This document shows, piece by piece, positions 52,022-61,448 of a stretch of 64,000 bases of DNA (the stretch's first letter is position 1; every line of letters starts with the position of its first letter). The notes beneath the pieces are model-generated. The model did not search any database. It worked only from the letters and a program-made list of their open reading frames with translations, and was not told the origin of the DNA. Source of the stretch: CAVXUB01 sp963764805 (GTDB lineage Bacteria > Actinomycetota > Acidimicrobiia > Acidimicrobiales > Bog-793); NCBI GenBank assembly GCA_963764805.1, contig CAVXUB010000001.1, positions 496,001 through 560,000 on the forward strand, given 5' to 3'. The position numbers were made by a program, and so were the translations under genes.

Positions 52022-53158
52022 GTGCCGCCCCGGCGCTGGCTGCCGCGCCGGACTCTCCGCCTGCGACTGGCCGCCTTCTACGGCGGCGTGTTCATGCTGT
52101 CGGGGATAGTCCTCCTCGCCATCCCGAACGTCCTCGGGCGAGCCTCATCGTCGGTGGCGGTATCGCCCAACGGGCCGCCGCCTCCGGTTCCGCGAGCCGT
52201 CCTCCTGCGCCAGCACGGCCTCGACCTCCATAACCAGCTCGTCTTCTCGGGGCTCGCGCTCGTCTTGTTGGTCCTGGCGTCATTCGGTCTCGGCTGGGTG
52301 ATCGCCGGCCGGGTGCTGCGTCCGTTGCGGGTCATCACCGCCACCGCGCGGGAGATCTCGGCCACCAACCTCCACAGGAGGCTGGCGCTTCGCGGAGCCG
52401 ACGACGAGCTGCGTGAGCTCGGCGCCACGCTCGACGAGCTCTTCTCGCGGCTGGAGTCGTCGTTCGACATGCAGCGTCGTTTCGTGGCGAACGCGTCGCA
52501 CGAGCTGAGGACACCACTGACCGCCGAGCGCGCACTGCTGCAAGTCGCGCTGGCGGATCCCGACGCTTCGGTGGACTCGCTGCGGGCGACATGCGAGCAG
52601 GTCCTGGCGCTCGGCGGGCAGCAGCAAAGGCTGATCGCAGCGCTGTTGACGCTGGCCGCCACAGAGCGCGGGGTCGAGCGGTGGGAGCTGTTCGACCTGT
52701 CGAGGATCGTCGACGAGGCGGTGGCCAGCCGCCATGGCGAGGCGGTCGAACGTCAGGTCACCCTTAGCGCCGAATGCCGCCCCGCCCGCTGTGCCGGAGA
52801 CCCGCGGCTGGTCGAGATCATGGTGTCGAACCTTCTCGACAATGCGGTCCGGCACAACGTCGAGGGTGGCTGGGCCAGGGTTGTGATGTCGACCGGGCCT
52901 GCGGGCGCCGTCCTGGGGATCTCGAACACGGGGCCGCTGATCCGACCCGACGAGGTGGATCGTCTGCTCGAGCCCTTCCAGCGGAAAGGCGGTGCACACG
53001 TGGCGGCCGGCGAGGGGCACGGGCTCGGGCTCGCCATCGTCAAAGCGGTCACTCGCGTTCACGGTGCACGGCTGGTGGCGACAGCCCGACCGGAGGGCGG
53101 GCTCGAGATCGAGGTGACCTTCGCTACGGCATGGCCATCGACGCCGGCCGGCCTTTGA
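52022..53158 (+). CDS. Sensor histidine kinase
   Basis: GTG 52022 follows the corrected response-regulator stop by 2 bases. Two transmembrane helices (about residues 15-38 and 72-94) flank a short Pro-rich extracytoplasmic loop of about 35 residues. HAMP follows (GRVLRPLRVITATAREISATNLHRRL), then the H-box NASHELRTPLT near residue 158, N-box NLLDNAVRHN and G-box GEGHGLGLAIVKAV. A short sensor loop is typical of kinases that monitor the membrane or a partner ABC transporter. Confidence 0.87.
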   Translation: MPPRRWLPRRTLRLRLAAFYGGVFMLSGIVLLAIPNVLGRASSSVAVSPNGPPPPVPRAVLLRQHGLDLHNQLVFSGLALVLLVLASFGLGWVIAGRVLRPLRVITATAREISATNLHRRLALRGADDELRELGATLDELFSRLESSFDMQRRFVANASHELRTPLTAERALLQVALADPDASVDSLRATCEQVLALGGQQQRLIAALLTLAATERGVERWELFDLSRIVDEAVASRHGEAVERQVTLSAECRPARCAGDPRLVEIMVSNLLDNAVRHNVEGGWARVVMSTGPAGAVLGISNTGPLIRPDEVDRLLEPFQRKGGAHVAAGEGHGLGLAIVKAVTRVHGARLVATARPEGGLEIEVTFATAWPSTPAGL

Positions 53159-53211
53159 GACAGCTTCGCCGGCCCCTGGCAGAGACCGGCGCGGACGGGC
53201 ATCGTAGTGGG

Positions 53212-54576
53212 ATGACAACGAGCCTCGATCCGCTCCTCGACGAGTTGAGGTCGGCGCTCGCACCGGGCTCCGTGATCACCGACCCCGACATCGCCGACTC
53301 CTATCGCTACGACCGGGCGATGACGGTACAGCCCGGGATGCCGCTGGCGGTCGTCCGGCCCACATCGGCTCAGGAGGTCCAAGCGGTGATGCGGTCGGCT
53401 GCGGCCCACCACGTCCCGGTCGTGACCCGTGGAGCAGGAACCGGTCTGTCCGGGGGGTCTAGTGCCATCGACGGGTGCATCACGTTGTCGACCGACCGCA
53501 TGCGAACCGTCAGCATCGACCGGGCCGCGATGATCGCCACGGTACAGCCCGGGCTCCTCAACGCCGAGCTCAAGGCGGCAGCTCGGGCGGAGGGACTCTG
53601 GTATCCGCCCGACCCCTCCTCGTTCGAGATCTGCAGCATCGGCGGGAACCTTGCCACCAATGCCGGCGGGCTCTGCTGTGTCAAGTACGGGGTGACGAGC
53701 GACTACGTGCTCGGGCTGGAAGTCGTCCTTGCCGACGGCCGGCTTCTTCGTCTGGGCGGCAGGACGGTCAAGGACGTGGCCGGCTACGACCTGAAGCGGT
53801 TGTTCGTCGGCTCAGAGGGGACGCTTGGGGTCATCACGCAGGCGATGCTGCGGCTCCGCCCCCTTCAAGCCGTGCCGACAACTGTCGCCGCGACGTTCCC
53901 CGACGTCGTCTCGGCCGGGCTGGCGGTAAGAGCCATCGCAGGTGCGATCCGACCCGCTGCCCTGGAGCTGATGGACGGCAGCGCCGTGGCGGCCGTGGAG
54001 CGTGTGAAGCCGATGGGCTTCGCGGCCGGGATCGGAGCACTGCTGATCGGGCAGACGGACGGGCCGCCGGACGAAGCGGACGTCATCGCTGCCGCAAGCG
54101 AGAGGAGCGGTGCGGACAGCGTGGTGGTGAGCGACAACGAGGCCGAGGGCGAGCTGCTGATGGCCGCCCGGCGCATGGCGATCCCCTGCGTGGAGCGACT
54201 GGGCACCGTTCTGATCGAGGACGTGGGCGTGCCGATCCCGAAGATACCGGAGCTGGTTGCCTCCATCGCGAGCATCTCGGCGGCTCGACAAGTCGACGTC
54301 CCGGTGGTCGGGCACGCGGGGGACGGCAACTTCCACCCGTTGGTGTGCTTCGATCCGTCTGATGCTGCGGCGCGAGAGCGCGCCTTGGTGGCCTTCGACG
54401 AGATCATGGAGGCGGCGCTGGCGCTCGGGGGAACCGTCACCGGAGAGCACGGGATCGGTTCGCTCAAGGCTCGCCACCTCCGAGCTCAACTAGGCCCCGA
54501 CGTGATCGACGTCAGCCGGGCGATCAAGGCGGCCCTCGACCCGATGGGCATCCTCAATCCTGGGAAATGGATCTGA
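53212..54576 (+). CDS. FAD-linked oxidase, glycolate oxidase subunit GlcD-like
   Basis: ATG 53212 starts a 454-residue protein. The FAD PP-loop is VVTRGAGTGLSGGSSAIDG, followed by GLWYPPDPSSFEICSIGGNLATNAGGLCCVKYGVTSDYVLGLEVVLADG and the C-terminal GTVTGEHGIGSLKARHL. GlcD-type enzymes oxidise glycolate, D-lactate or related hydroxyacids. No GlcE or GlcF gene follows. Confidence 0.92.
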   Translation: MTTSLDPLLDELRSALAPGSVITDPDIADSYRYDRAMTVQPGMPLAVVRPTSAQEVQAVMRSAAAHHVPVVTRGAGTGLSGGSSAIDGCITLSTDRMRTVSIDRAAMIATVQPGLLNAELKAAARAEGLWYPPDPSSFEICSIGGNLATNAGGLCCVKYGVTSDYVLGLEVVLADGRLLRLGGRTVKDVAGYDLKRLFVGSEGTLGVITQAMLRLRPLQAVPTTVAATFPDVVSAGLAVRAIAGAIRPAALELMDGSAVAAVERVKPMGFAAGIGALLIGQTDGPPDEADVIAAASERSGADSVVVSDNEAEGELLMAARRMAIPCVERLGTVLIEDVGVPIPKIPELVASIASISAARQVDVPVVGHAGDGNFHPLVCFDPSDAAARERALVAFDEIMEAALALGGTVTGEHGIGSLKARHLRAQLGPDVIDVSRAIKAALDPMGILNPGKWI

Positions 54577-54810
54577 CACGGAAGACTCGCCCGCATATAA
54601 CAATCCGTTGCGCCTATCGGTTGCGGGTCGGAGATTAGGCCAAATCGCATTTTACCTGCACGGTGCAGTTCAATTCTTTGTACGTGAGCGACGACATTTC
54701 ACTTGCGTTCCTCCTCCATTACTGATAAACATTGCGTCGCCGCATTCTGGCCTCAGCGACCTAGCGAAGGCTGCGCCATCGCGGGCGGCACCGAACAGGG
54801 AGTTACAACA
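54577..54810. other. AT-richer intergenic region, probable promoter of the beta-helix gene
   Basis: This 234-base stretch is clearly less GC-rich than its surroundings (CATATAACAA, TTACCTG, TTTGTACG). It ends with AGGGAG before the TTG at 54811. It likely holds promoter and leader; no box is certain. Confidence 0.45.
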
Positions 54811-55968
54811 TTGAAGCGGATACATTCATTGCTCGCGCTCTTCGGAGCGGCGGCTCTGGCTCTAGGCGTCGGCACAGTTGCTGCCAGCGCGGCTCAGACG
54901 ACTGTTGCTGGCACGGCGCTTGCAAAGATGCCCCGACCCGTCACGGCGCCCGTGGAGCACGTGTCCACCACGGGTAAGGACTCGGGCAACTGCATCAGCA
55001 AGCCTTGTGCAACCATCAACTATGCGATCGCGCAGGCCCCGGCAGGGCAGACGATCAAGGTGGCGGCTGGCACGTATGGCCAGACTGTCGACATCAACAA
55101 GCCGATAGATCTCGTAGGCGCGGGAGCAGGCAAGACGATCATCGACGGCGCCGGGCTCGATCCGTCTTCCGCCGGCTACTACGGCGTGATCTATGTGGGC
55201 AAGACCGGCGGCCTCACCACCGTGAGCGGCTTCACCATCACCAATCCGTATCCCGACAGCTACACCAGCGGCGAACCGGAAGCGGTCGCACTTGCGGACA
55301 CCATGACCTCGGATGCTGTCAACATCATCAACAATGCAATAACCGAGGGCACGGCCGACTCCAACGCGAACAAAGACTTCCCGATCGGTATCGACACGTT
55401 CTTGAACGCGGCGACGACCAATATCTCCGGGAACACTGTCAGCGGGTTCTTCCAGGGGGCGCTGCTCGAGGACAATGGGCCGGCGAAGGTCAGCCACAAC
55501 ACGTTCTCGGACGAGATCGCAAGTGGTGGCTACCCCGCCGAAGGCATCTTCTTCCTGTCCGATGAGGCTGGCTCGCTCACAGGACAGGATGCCTCGTACA
55601 ACACCTTCTCCGGGTACAGCGGCTACGGCATCGCCATGTCTGCCGGCTACAACAACGGGAACTGCTCCAGCACGCCATGCAATGGCTCGCTGTCGGGCGC
55701 AACGAGAGACAACTCCTTCGCTCTGACCGGGGGGACGTCCACGGCGGCGATCGCCCTCTCGTCGCTCAATACCGGAAACAACCTGACCGTGACACTGTCG
55801 CACGACCACGGATACGTGACGTCCCCGAGCGTGAGCATCTCCGAGGGCGCGTCGGGAGGCGGCGGCCTGTCGGTCACAGAAAGCGGGGAGAACATCGCGG
55901 TGCACTCGGCGACGGCGATCACGACCGTGCCTCGCACCTCGCTGCGAATCCCGAACCACCACGCCTGA
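54811..55968 (+). CDS. Secreted right-handed beta-helix protein
   Basis: TTG 54811 follows AGGGAGTTACAACA. A signal peptide (IHSLLALFGAAALALGVGTVAASA) is followed by VSTTGKDSGNCISKPCATINYAIAQAPAGQTIKVAAGTYGQTVDINKPIDLVGAG, the pectin-lyase-like beta-helix start, and repeated NNxI/ISGNTVSG parallel-strand motifs. It may bind or cleave polysaccharide, but I see no catalytic Asp triad. Codon use is AT-richer than average here. Confidence 0.83.
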   Translation: MKRIHSLLALFGAAALALGVGTVAASAAQTTVAGTALAKMPRPVTAPVEHVSTTGKDSGNCISKPCATINYAIAQAPAGQTIKVAAGTYGQTVDINKPIDLVGAGAGKTIIDGAGLDPSSAGYYGVIYVGKTGGLTTVSGFTITNPYPDSYTSGEPEAVALADTMTSDAVNIINNAITEGTADSNANKDFPIGIDTFLNAATTNISGNTVSGFFQGALLEDNGPAKVSHNTFSDEIASGGYPAEGIFFLSDEAGSLTGQDASYNTFSGYSGYGIAMSAGYNNGNCSSTPCNGSLSGATRDNSFALTGGTSTAAIALSSLNTGNNLTVTLSHDHGYVTSPSVSISEGASGGGGLSVTESGENIAVHSATAITTVPRTSLRIPNHHA

Positions 55969-55996
55969 ACTGTCTTCTCAGCAGTGATTGCTGGCG

Positions 55997-56036
55997 CCAC
56001 GAGGCCCTTGACCCTCACCGGTCAGGGGCTTCGTGG
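55997..56036 (+). terminator. Strong stem-loop downstream of the beta-helix gene
   Basis: CCACGAGGCCCTTGACC (55997-56013) pairs with GGTCAGGGGCTTCGTGG (56020-56036) through 17 pairs including two G-U, around a 6-base loop CTCACC. It lies 29 bases after the stop codon. Confidence 0.75.
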
Positions 56037-56081
56037 TAGACGGCCAGATGCCGTCTCCCGTTCCTGAGAGAATCCTTAGGC

Positions 56082-57110
56082 ATGCGACGTCGAGCACCTG
56101 CCAGCGCGAGAGCCACAGCGATCGGCATCCTGATCGTCGCGGCCCTCGCGATCGGCCTGCTCGTCAACGGCCTCTCCTCCCACTCGCCGACCAGTGCCTC
56201 GACATCGCCGACCGCCTCGTCGAGCGGCCCGACAGGGTCGACCGGAACTACACCCGCAGATTCGACCGGCTCTGGCGACACGGGCGTCTACAGGCGTCAC
56301 CGAGCCTCCTGCGTCGTCGGCTCCCACGACGACCACGCCCGCCCCGCCGGCGACGACCGCTGTCGACACCGGGGCGAAGGCTCCGCCAGGTGTTCCGATG
56401 CCGAACCCCAGCCTCACTCCGGGCTCCATCCAGTCGAGTGATACCGCCGCGATCTGCACGCCTGGCTGGGCGTCGGCGCACCGCGAGGTTTCGGAAGCCA
56501 CCAAGGATTCCGTGGCCGCCGAGTACGGGCTCACGAGCCGCTCGGGCTACGAGATCGATCACCTGATCCCGCTCGAGCTCGGTGGGTCGAACCTGGCGTC
56601 CAACCTCTGGCCGGAGACCTACAACTCACCCTTCGGGGCGATCGAGAAGGACGGACTCGAGGACTGGCTACACGAGCAGGTCTGCGACGGCGATATGGCA
56701 CTTGCCAAGGCTCAGCAGGAGATCGCCCACAACTGGTACGGCACAGTTGGGCGGCGGCGGGCAAGCCGATGCCGAGCTGGTTCGGCTACAGCAACCTCCC
56801 GCCGGGCGACGGCAACTCCTCACCCGATGGCGGCCCGGCACCGAGCACCCCGACGACGACAACTGCTCCGCCCGCGGGCGCCTGGTGCACCGCCAGCGCC
56901 CAGTCCTCGAACGACGGCTACTCCGGCGACTACCAGGTCTATGTCCACTCGAACCAGCCGTACGTCGAGGCTGAGGCGAGCGACGCCGGCGACCACTGGA
57001 GCGATAGGACCGACGGCTCCGGCTATGTGGACATCCGGCTCTACTACACGAGCGCCGGTGAGTCGATCACGGTGACGGTCGGAAGCGCCACGTGTTCGAC
57101 GACCGCCTGA
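56082..57110 (+). pseudogene. Secreted HNH-endonuclease-like protein with two frame shifts
   Basis: ATG 56082 starts a signal/anchor (AIGILIVAALAIGLLVNGLSS) and a Ser/Thr-rich linker. A shift near 56290 leads to APTTTTPAPPATTAVDTGAKAPPGVPMPNPS and a domain with EVSEATKDSVAAEYGLTS and EIDHLIPLELGGSNLASNLWPE, the His-metal/Asn pattern of HNH nucleases. A second shift near 56760 leads to MPSWFGYSNLPPGDGNSS, Thr/Pro repeats and a beta-rich end to 57110. Once joined, it is an exported HNH nuclease-like protein with a C-terminal domain. Confidence 0.65.
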
Positions 57111-57407
57111 CGGGAACCTCCGGCCCGTCCACCAGATCCCGCCGAGCTCCGTCGCCGCCGCCGTCACCGACCGGCGACCGATTCTCGGCCCCTGACCTCA
57201 CCCGCCAGATCCGCGCCTGCGGCACAAATGTCGGCCATCGTGCCACTTTCCGCGGGCGCAGGTGGGAACATGATGAGCGATGTCCGTCTCGTACATTGGC
57301 AGGTGGTCGGCGCGTGGCGCTGACCTGGGCGCCGAGCTGCCACGTCGCGGGCTCGCAACCCTGGGGCCGGGCACCGACGAGGCGCACCTGCCGGTCGGGC
57401 GGCAACG
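57111..57407. other. Intergenic, no gene seen
   Basis: About 300 bases with no coherent frame, between the HNH gene and the helical protein. A short hairpin GCCGGCG is not convincing as a terminator. Confidence 0.35.
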
Positions 57408-58073
57408 ATGACCGCCACAAGACGCTTCGCGAGGCCAGACCCGGAGCCCGAGGTCTACCTGGCGAACGCCAAGAGGCTGGAGCGGCTCGTGGAGACCGCC
57501 AGCGACGACACCAACCGGGACTTCCTCCTCGAGAAGCTCGAGGAGCAGTACCTCCATGCGATCACGGCGCTCGACGACAGGCAGAGGTCTCGCGAGGCCA
57601 TCCAGATCAGAGCCGCCCTGACGAGGGTCCGCTCACAGTCCGGACGGCGGCATCTGCACACGGACCCACTCCTTGCTGAGCATTCCGCCTTCAGGAGGTA
57701 CTTCAACTCGCTGTCCGCTTCGGACCGGGTGGGGCGCTTCTTCAATGGCACCGACGATGTCGACGACGTCGTCAACCTGGCGAGGAAGTGGATGACCAGG
57801 AGGGAGCGCCTGGTGGCCGCCGAGGGCGCGGCGACAGCTGCCACATGCATGCTCTGGCGGGGCGGCAGAGAAGCCGACGCGATCCAGCTGTACGACGACT
57901 TCACGAACTTCTACGTGGTCGACATACTGGAGAAGCTGAGCCTCGGACAGTCCCTTCATCTGGCCGAGCATCGGGCAGCGATCGCAAGCCAGCGCCTGCT
58001 GCTGACCGGCAGGAAGCATGAGGCTCGCCAACTCCTCGACATCGTGTCCGAGGCCTTGCAAGCGACCGGCTGA
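57408..58073 (+). CDS. Hypothetical all-helical protein
   Basis: The 221-residue protein (YLANAKRLERLVETASDDTNRDFLLEKLEEQYLHAITALDDRQ, AATAATCMLWRGGREADAIQLYDDFTNFYVVDILEKLSL, LLLTGRKHEARQLLDIVSEALQA) looks like an alpha-helical, TPR-like scaffold but matches no family I recognise. It sits 22 bases before the cyclase-ATPase gene and may be its functional partner. Ribosome binding site is weak. Confidence 0.6.
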   Translation: MTATRRFARPDPEPEVYLANAKRLERLVETASDDTNRDFLLEKLEEQYLHAITALDDRQRSREAIQIRAALTRVRSQSGRRHLHTDPLLAEHSAFRRYFNSLSASDRVGRFFNGTDDVDDVVNLARKWMTRRERLVAAEGAATAATCMLWRGGREADAIQLYDDFTNFYVVDILEKLSLGQSLHLAEHRAAIASQRLLLTGRKHEARQLLDIVSEALQATG

Positions 58074-58095
58074 GGTCTACGCATATCCTGCGTCC

Positions 58096-59090
58096 GTGCC
58101 CGTGACCACGTCCATACCTACGGGCACGGTGACGCTGCTCTTCACGGACATCGAGGGCTCGACGCGCCTTTGGGAGTCCGAGCCGGAGGCGATGGCGGCA
58201 GCCCTGCGGGCACACGACACGATCCTCCGCCAGGCGATCACTGCTGCAAGCGGGTACGTCTTCAAGACCGTCGGCGACGCGTTCTGCGCCGCCTTCTCGA
58301 CCCCCCAGTCTGCAGTCGCAGCGGCGGCGGATGCACAGCGCCGGCTCGCAGGCGAGCGGTGGCCGACGACAAGAGCGATCCGCGTCCGCATGGCCCTCCA
58401 CACCGGTGTCTGCGAGGAGCGCGACAACGACTACTTCGGGCCGGTCGTCAATCGTGCAGCACGGCTCGAGGCGGTCGCCCATGGCGGGCAGGTTCTGATC
58501 TCCGGTGCGACCGCCGAGCTGCTCGACGACGGCACACCCGGCGTGCGGCTGCGCAACCTCGGGCTCCACAGGCTGAAGGACCTGGGCCGGGCCGAGCAGG
58601 TGTTCCAGCTCGAAGGCGAGCGGCTCGAGACGACGTTCCCCCCGCTCAGGTCGCTCGACAACCCCGAGCTGTCCAACAACCTGCCGAGCCTGCTGAGCGA
58701 GTTCGTGGGACGGGTCGCTGAGCTGGCCGAGATCCGTTCGCTCCTGGCCGAGTCGCGCCTCGTGACCCTGACCGGGGCGGGCGGCTCGGGCAAGACCCGG
58801 TTGGCTCTGCACGCGGCGGCCGACATGGTGGACGGGAGCGCCGAGGGCGTGTGGTTCGTCGAGCTGGCTGCCATCACCGACCCGCAGCAGGTCCCCGCCG
58901 CGGTGGCGACGGTGCTCGGTGTCGGCGAGCAACCGGACAAGACGATCGCCGAATCTCTCGTCCAGGCCTTGGCCGATCAACGCCTGCTGCTCGTCCTGGA
59001 CAATTGCGAGCATCTGGTGGACGCCAGCGCAGACTTCGTCGACCGCGTCAGCCGCAGCTGCCCGGACGTGCGGCTGCTCGTGACCTCGCG
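58096..59090 (+). CDS. Adenylate/guanylate cyclase-NTPase regulator, N-terminal part (frame breaks at 59090)
   Basis: GTG 58096 starts a class III cyclase domain (GTVTLLFTDIEGSTRLWES, GDAFCAAFSTPQSAVAAA, VRMALHTGVCEERDNDYFGPVVNRAARLEAVAHGGQVLIS) with the metal Asp and the NRAARL core. An NB-ARC/AfsR-like ATPase follows (LVTLTGAGGSGKTRLALHAA Walker A, LLLVLDNCEHLV Walker B). The frame runs on to 59256 without homology, and the rest continues in the next frame. One G lost from a GGG run at 59090 explains the break. Confidence 0.8.
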
Positions 59091-60893
59091 GAGCCGCTCG
59101 GCGTACAGGGAGAGCGCGTCTACCGGGTCCCGTCCCTCTCACTGCCGGCCGCCGGCAGCGAGTCGGTGGAGGACCTGGCGAGTTCCGACGCGGTGCGGCT
59201 CTTCGTCGAGAGGGCGAGAGCTCAGGATGCTGGTTTCGATTTGGACGAGTCGGTAGCGGGCGTGGTGTCCTCGATCTGCTGGCGCCTCGACGGGATCCCA
59301 CTCGCGCTCGAGCTCGCAGCTGCACGGCTCTCGTCGATGTCACTCGTCCACTTGAACGAGAGACTCGACCAGAGGTTCCGGTTGCTGACTGGCGGGAGCC
59401 GCAATGCGCTCCCCCGCCAGCAGACCTTGCAGGCGATGGTCGACTGGTCCTTCGGGCTGCTCAACCCGCAGGAGAAGGCCTTGTTGAGGCGTGTGTCCGT
59501 GTTCGCGGGGGGCTTCGAGTTCGGGGCGGCAGAGGCCGTGGCAGCCGTCGACGGCATCGACAGCCTCGACGTCATCGACCTCCTCGGCTCACTCGTCGAC
59601 AAGAGCCTCGTCATCGCCGAAAGGTCCGCCGGCTCGGTGCGCTACCGGCTCCTCGAGACGATCGCCGATTACGCGTCGCAGGAGCTTCTCCGGACCGATG
59701 GCGAGGAAGCTGTGCTCGCGGCGCGGGACCGGCACGCGGCGTACTACCTGGCGGCCGCCGAGACCCTGCAAGCCGCCCTGGAGGGCCACGGGCAGGGAGC
59801 CGCCCTCAAGGCTCTCGACTCCGAATGGGACAACCTGCGGGCGGCGTTCGTCCATCTGGAGGCTGCGGGTGGCATCGAGGCGACACTGCGGCTCGGCATC
59901 GCACTTAACCGCTTCTTCCTGAGCCGGGGGCGCGGCGAGACCCTTCCGTTCATCCGGCGCGCCCTCGACTCGAGTGCCGGTCTCCCGGATCAGCTCGTTC
60001 TGACCGCCCTCGTCTGCCTTGCGCAGAGCGAGGGCGTCATCTCCGGGCCGACCGACGCCCAAGCCCGCAAGGACGTGAGCGACCTGTCGGCACGCGCCTT
60101 TGAGCTGAGCAAGAACGTCGACGATGCCGCCCTGAGGAGCGAGGTGCTGGGCCTGATGGCCGGCGCCGCCTACTTCGATGGCGACGACGAGCTCGCCCGG
60201 ACCCGAGCTGCCGAGGCTCTCGCTCTCGCCGAGCATACGAACCACGAAACGCTCATCGGCATCATGACAATGAACCTTGCCAACTTCATGCGCTACACGT
60301 CATCCGACGAGAGTCGTCGGCTGCACCTCGAGGCGCTCGACCGGTTCAAGCGCGCCGGCGACGCGATGATGGCTTCCATCGAGGAGCATCATCTGGCGGG
60401 GCTCTGCCTGCAAGAGGACGATGCGGTCGATGCCAGGTGGCATCTGGAGGAATCCGTGCGTCTGGGCGCAGAGGTGGGGGCTGAGCACTTCCTCGTCGTC
60501 AGCCGGTCGGACCTTTGCGCCGCCCTGCTGGCGTGCGGAGAGATCGAGGCAGCGACGAGCCTCGTGCGTCAGTGCCTCATCACAGCCCGTCGCCTGGCAC
60601 TCCGCTCGCAACTTTGCGGGGTCCTGTTCTCGGCCGCCTGCTGCGCGACCTGGAACGGCGACCTCGTCCGATCCGCCCGATTGCACGGAGCCGCCGACGC
60701 CGCCGTCGCAGAAGCAATCGCTGGGCGTGTGTTCGGTTGGACCGCCTCGGAGGACCGGGTGCGAGAGGAAGCCCGAGCCAAGATCAGGGAGGAGCTGCCC
60801 CCCGACGTCTTACAGTCTGAGTACCTCAGGGGTGCGTCGCTGAGCGTCGCTCAGGCAGTCGATCTGGCGCTCGGGCGGTCCGATCTCGACTGA
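59091..60893 (+). CDS. Same cyclase-NTPase regulator, C-terminal part
   Basis: Continues as EPLGVQGERVYRVPSLSLPAAGSESVEDLASSDAVRLFVERARAQDAGFDLDE, then ARLSSMSLVHLNERLDQRFRLLTGGSRNALPRQQTLQAMVDWSFGLLNPQEKALLRRVSVFAGGFEFGAAEAV (winged-helix of the NTPase) and a long TPR-like repeat region to residue 900+. The joined protein of about 930 residues belongs to the cyclase-NTPase regulators common in actinobacteria. It may sense a small molecule and make a cyclic nucleotide. Confidence 0.8.
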   Translation, partial: EPLGVQGERVYRVPSLSLPAAGSESVEDLASSDAVRLFVERARAQDAGFDLDESVAGVVSSICWRLDGIPLALELAAARLSSMSLVHLNERLDQRFRLLTGGSRNALPRQQTLQAMVDWSFGLLNPQEKALLRRVSVFAGGFEFGAAEAVAAVDGIDSLDVIDLLGSLVDKSLVIAERSAGSVRYRLLETIADYASQELLRTDGEEAVLAARDRHAAYYLAAAETLQAALEGHGQGAALKALDSEWDNLRAAFVHLEAAGGIEATLRLGIALNRFFLSRGRGETLPFIRRALDSSAGLPDQLVLTALVCLAQSEGVISGPTDAQARKDVSDLSARAFELSKNVDDAALRSEVLGLMAGAAYFDGDDELARTRAAEALALAEHTNHETLIGIMTMNLANFMRYTSSDESRRLHLEALDRFKRAGDAMMASIEEHHLAGLCLQEDDAVDARWHLEESVRLGAEVGAEHFLVVSRSDLCAALLACGEIEAATSLVRQCLITARRLALRSQLCGVLFSAACCATWNGDLVRSARLHGAADAAVAEAIAGRVFGWTASEDRVREEARAKIREELPPDVLQSEYLRGASLSVAQAVDLALGRSDLD

Positions 60894-60918
60894 CCGAGGT
60901 TGGCGATCAGCCTCAGGA

Positions 60919-61344
60919 TCAAGAGTCGGTTGCCACGATCAGCACCGAACAAGGAGCCGCGTGAGCCACCGAGTTGGGGACGCTTCCGAGGACGCGCCGG
61001 GCGCCCTTCATCCCCTTGTTGCCGACGACGATCAGGTCAGCGCTCACCTCGCCGGCGACCCTGCATATGGCCTCAGCGGGGTCCCCGATCTCGGCATGCA
61101 CCTCGGCGTCGACCCCGGCGACCTTCGCCTGGGAGGCGAACGTCTCGAGGACCGACTCCGCCAGGTCGCCTGTGTCCATCGACTTGGCGAGCTCCGGATG
61201 CGAGGAGGAGCTGAGTGCCTGGGGCTTGTAAGCCGACACAAGGTGGAGCTTGGCGGACACGAGCTTGGCGAGGGCGATCGCCTGCCTCGCCGCCTCCTCC
61301 GCGGTCGGTGAGGAGTCCAGGCCCACTACTACCGTCTTGTACAC
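60919..61344 (-). CDS. Universal stress protein UspA-like
   Basis: GTG 61344 (GAAAGGGG upstream) gives a 141-residue Usp domain: TVVVGLDSSPTAEEAARQAIALAKLVSAKLHLVSAY and the ATP-binding GNKGMKGARRVLGSVPNSVAHAAPCSVLIV (G-x2-G-x9-G-S/N). Single-domain. Such proteins are stress-induced and may bind ATP. Confidence 0.93.
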   Translation of the reverse strand: MYKTVVVGLDSSPTAEEAARQAIALAKLVSAKLHLVSAYKPQALSSSSHPELAKSMDTGDLAESVLETFASQAKVAGVDAEVHAEIGDPAEAICRVAGEVSADLIVVGNKGMKGARRVLGSVPNSVAHAAPCSVLIVATDS

Positions 61345-61448
61345 CGGCGCCCCTTTCTCGTGCCAAGCGCACTTCGTGCGGTCCTCGTCGGTCGCCCGAG
61401 GAAGGGCGCGAGTGCTGACGGGCCATTTTTAGCGGCTTTAATGAGCGT

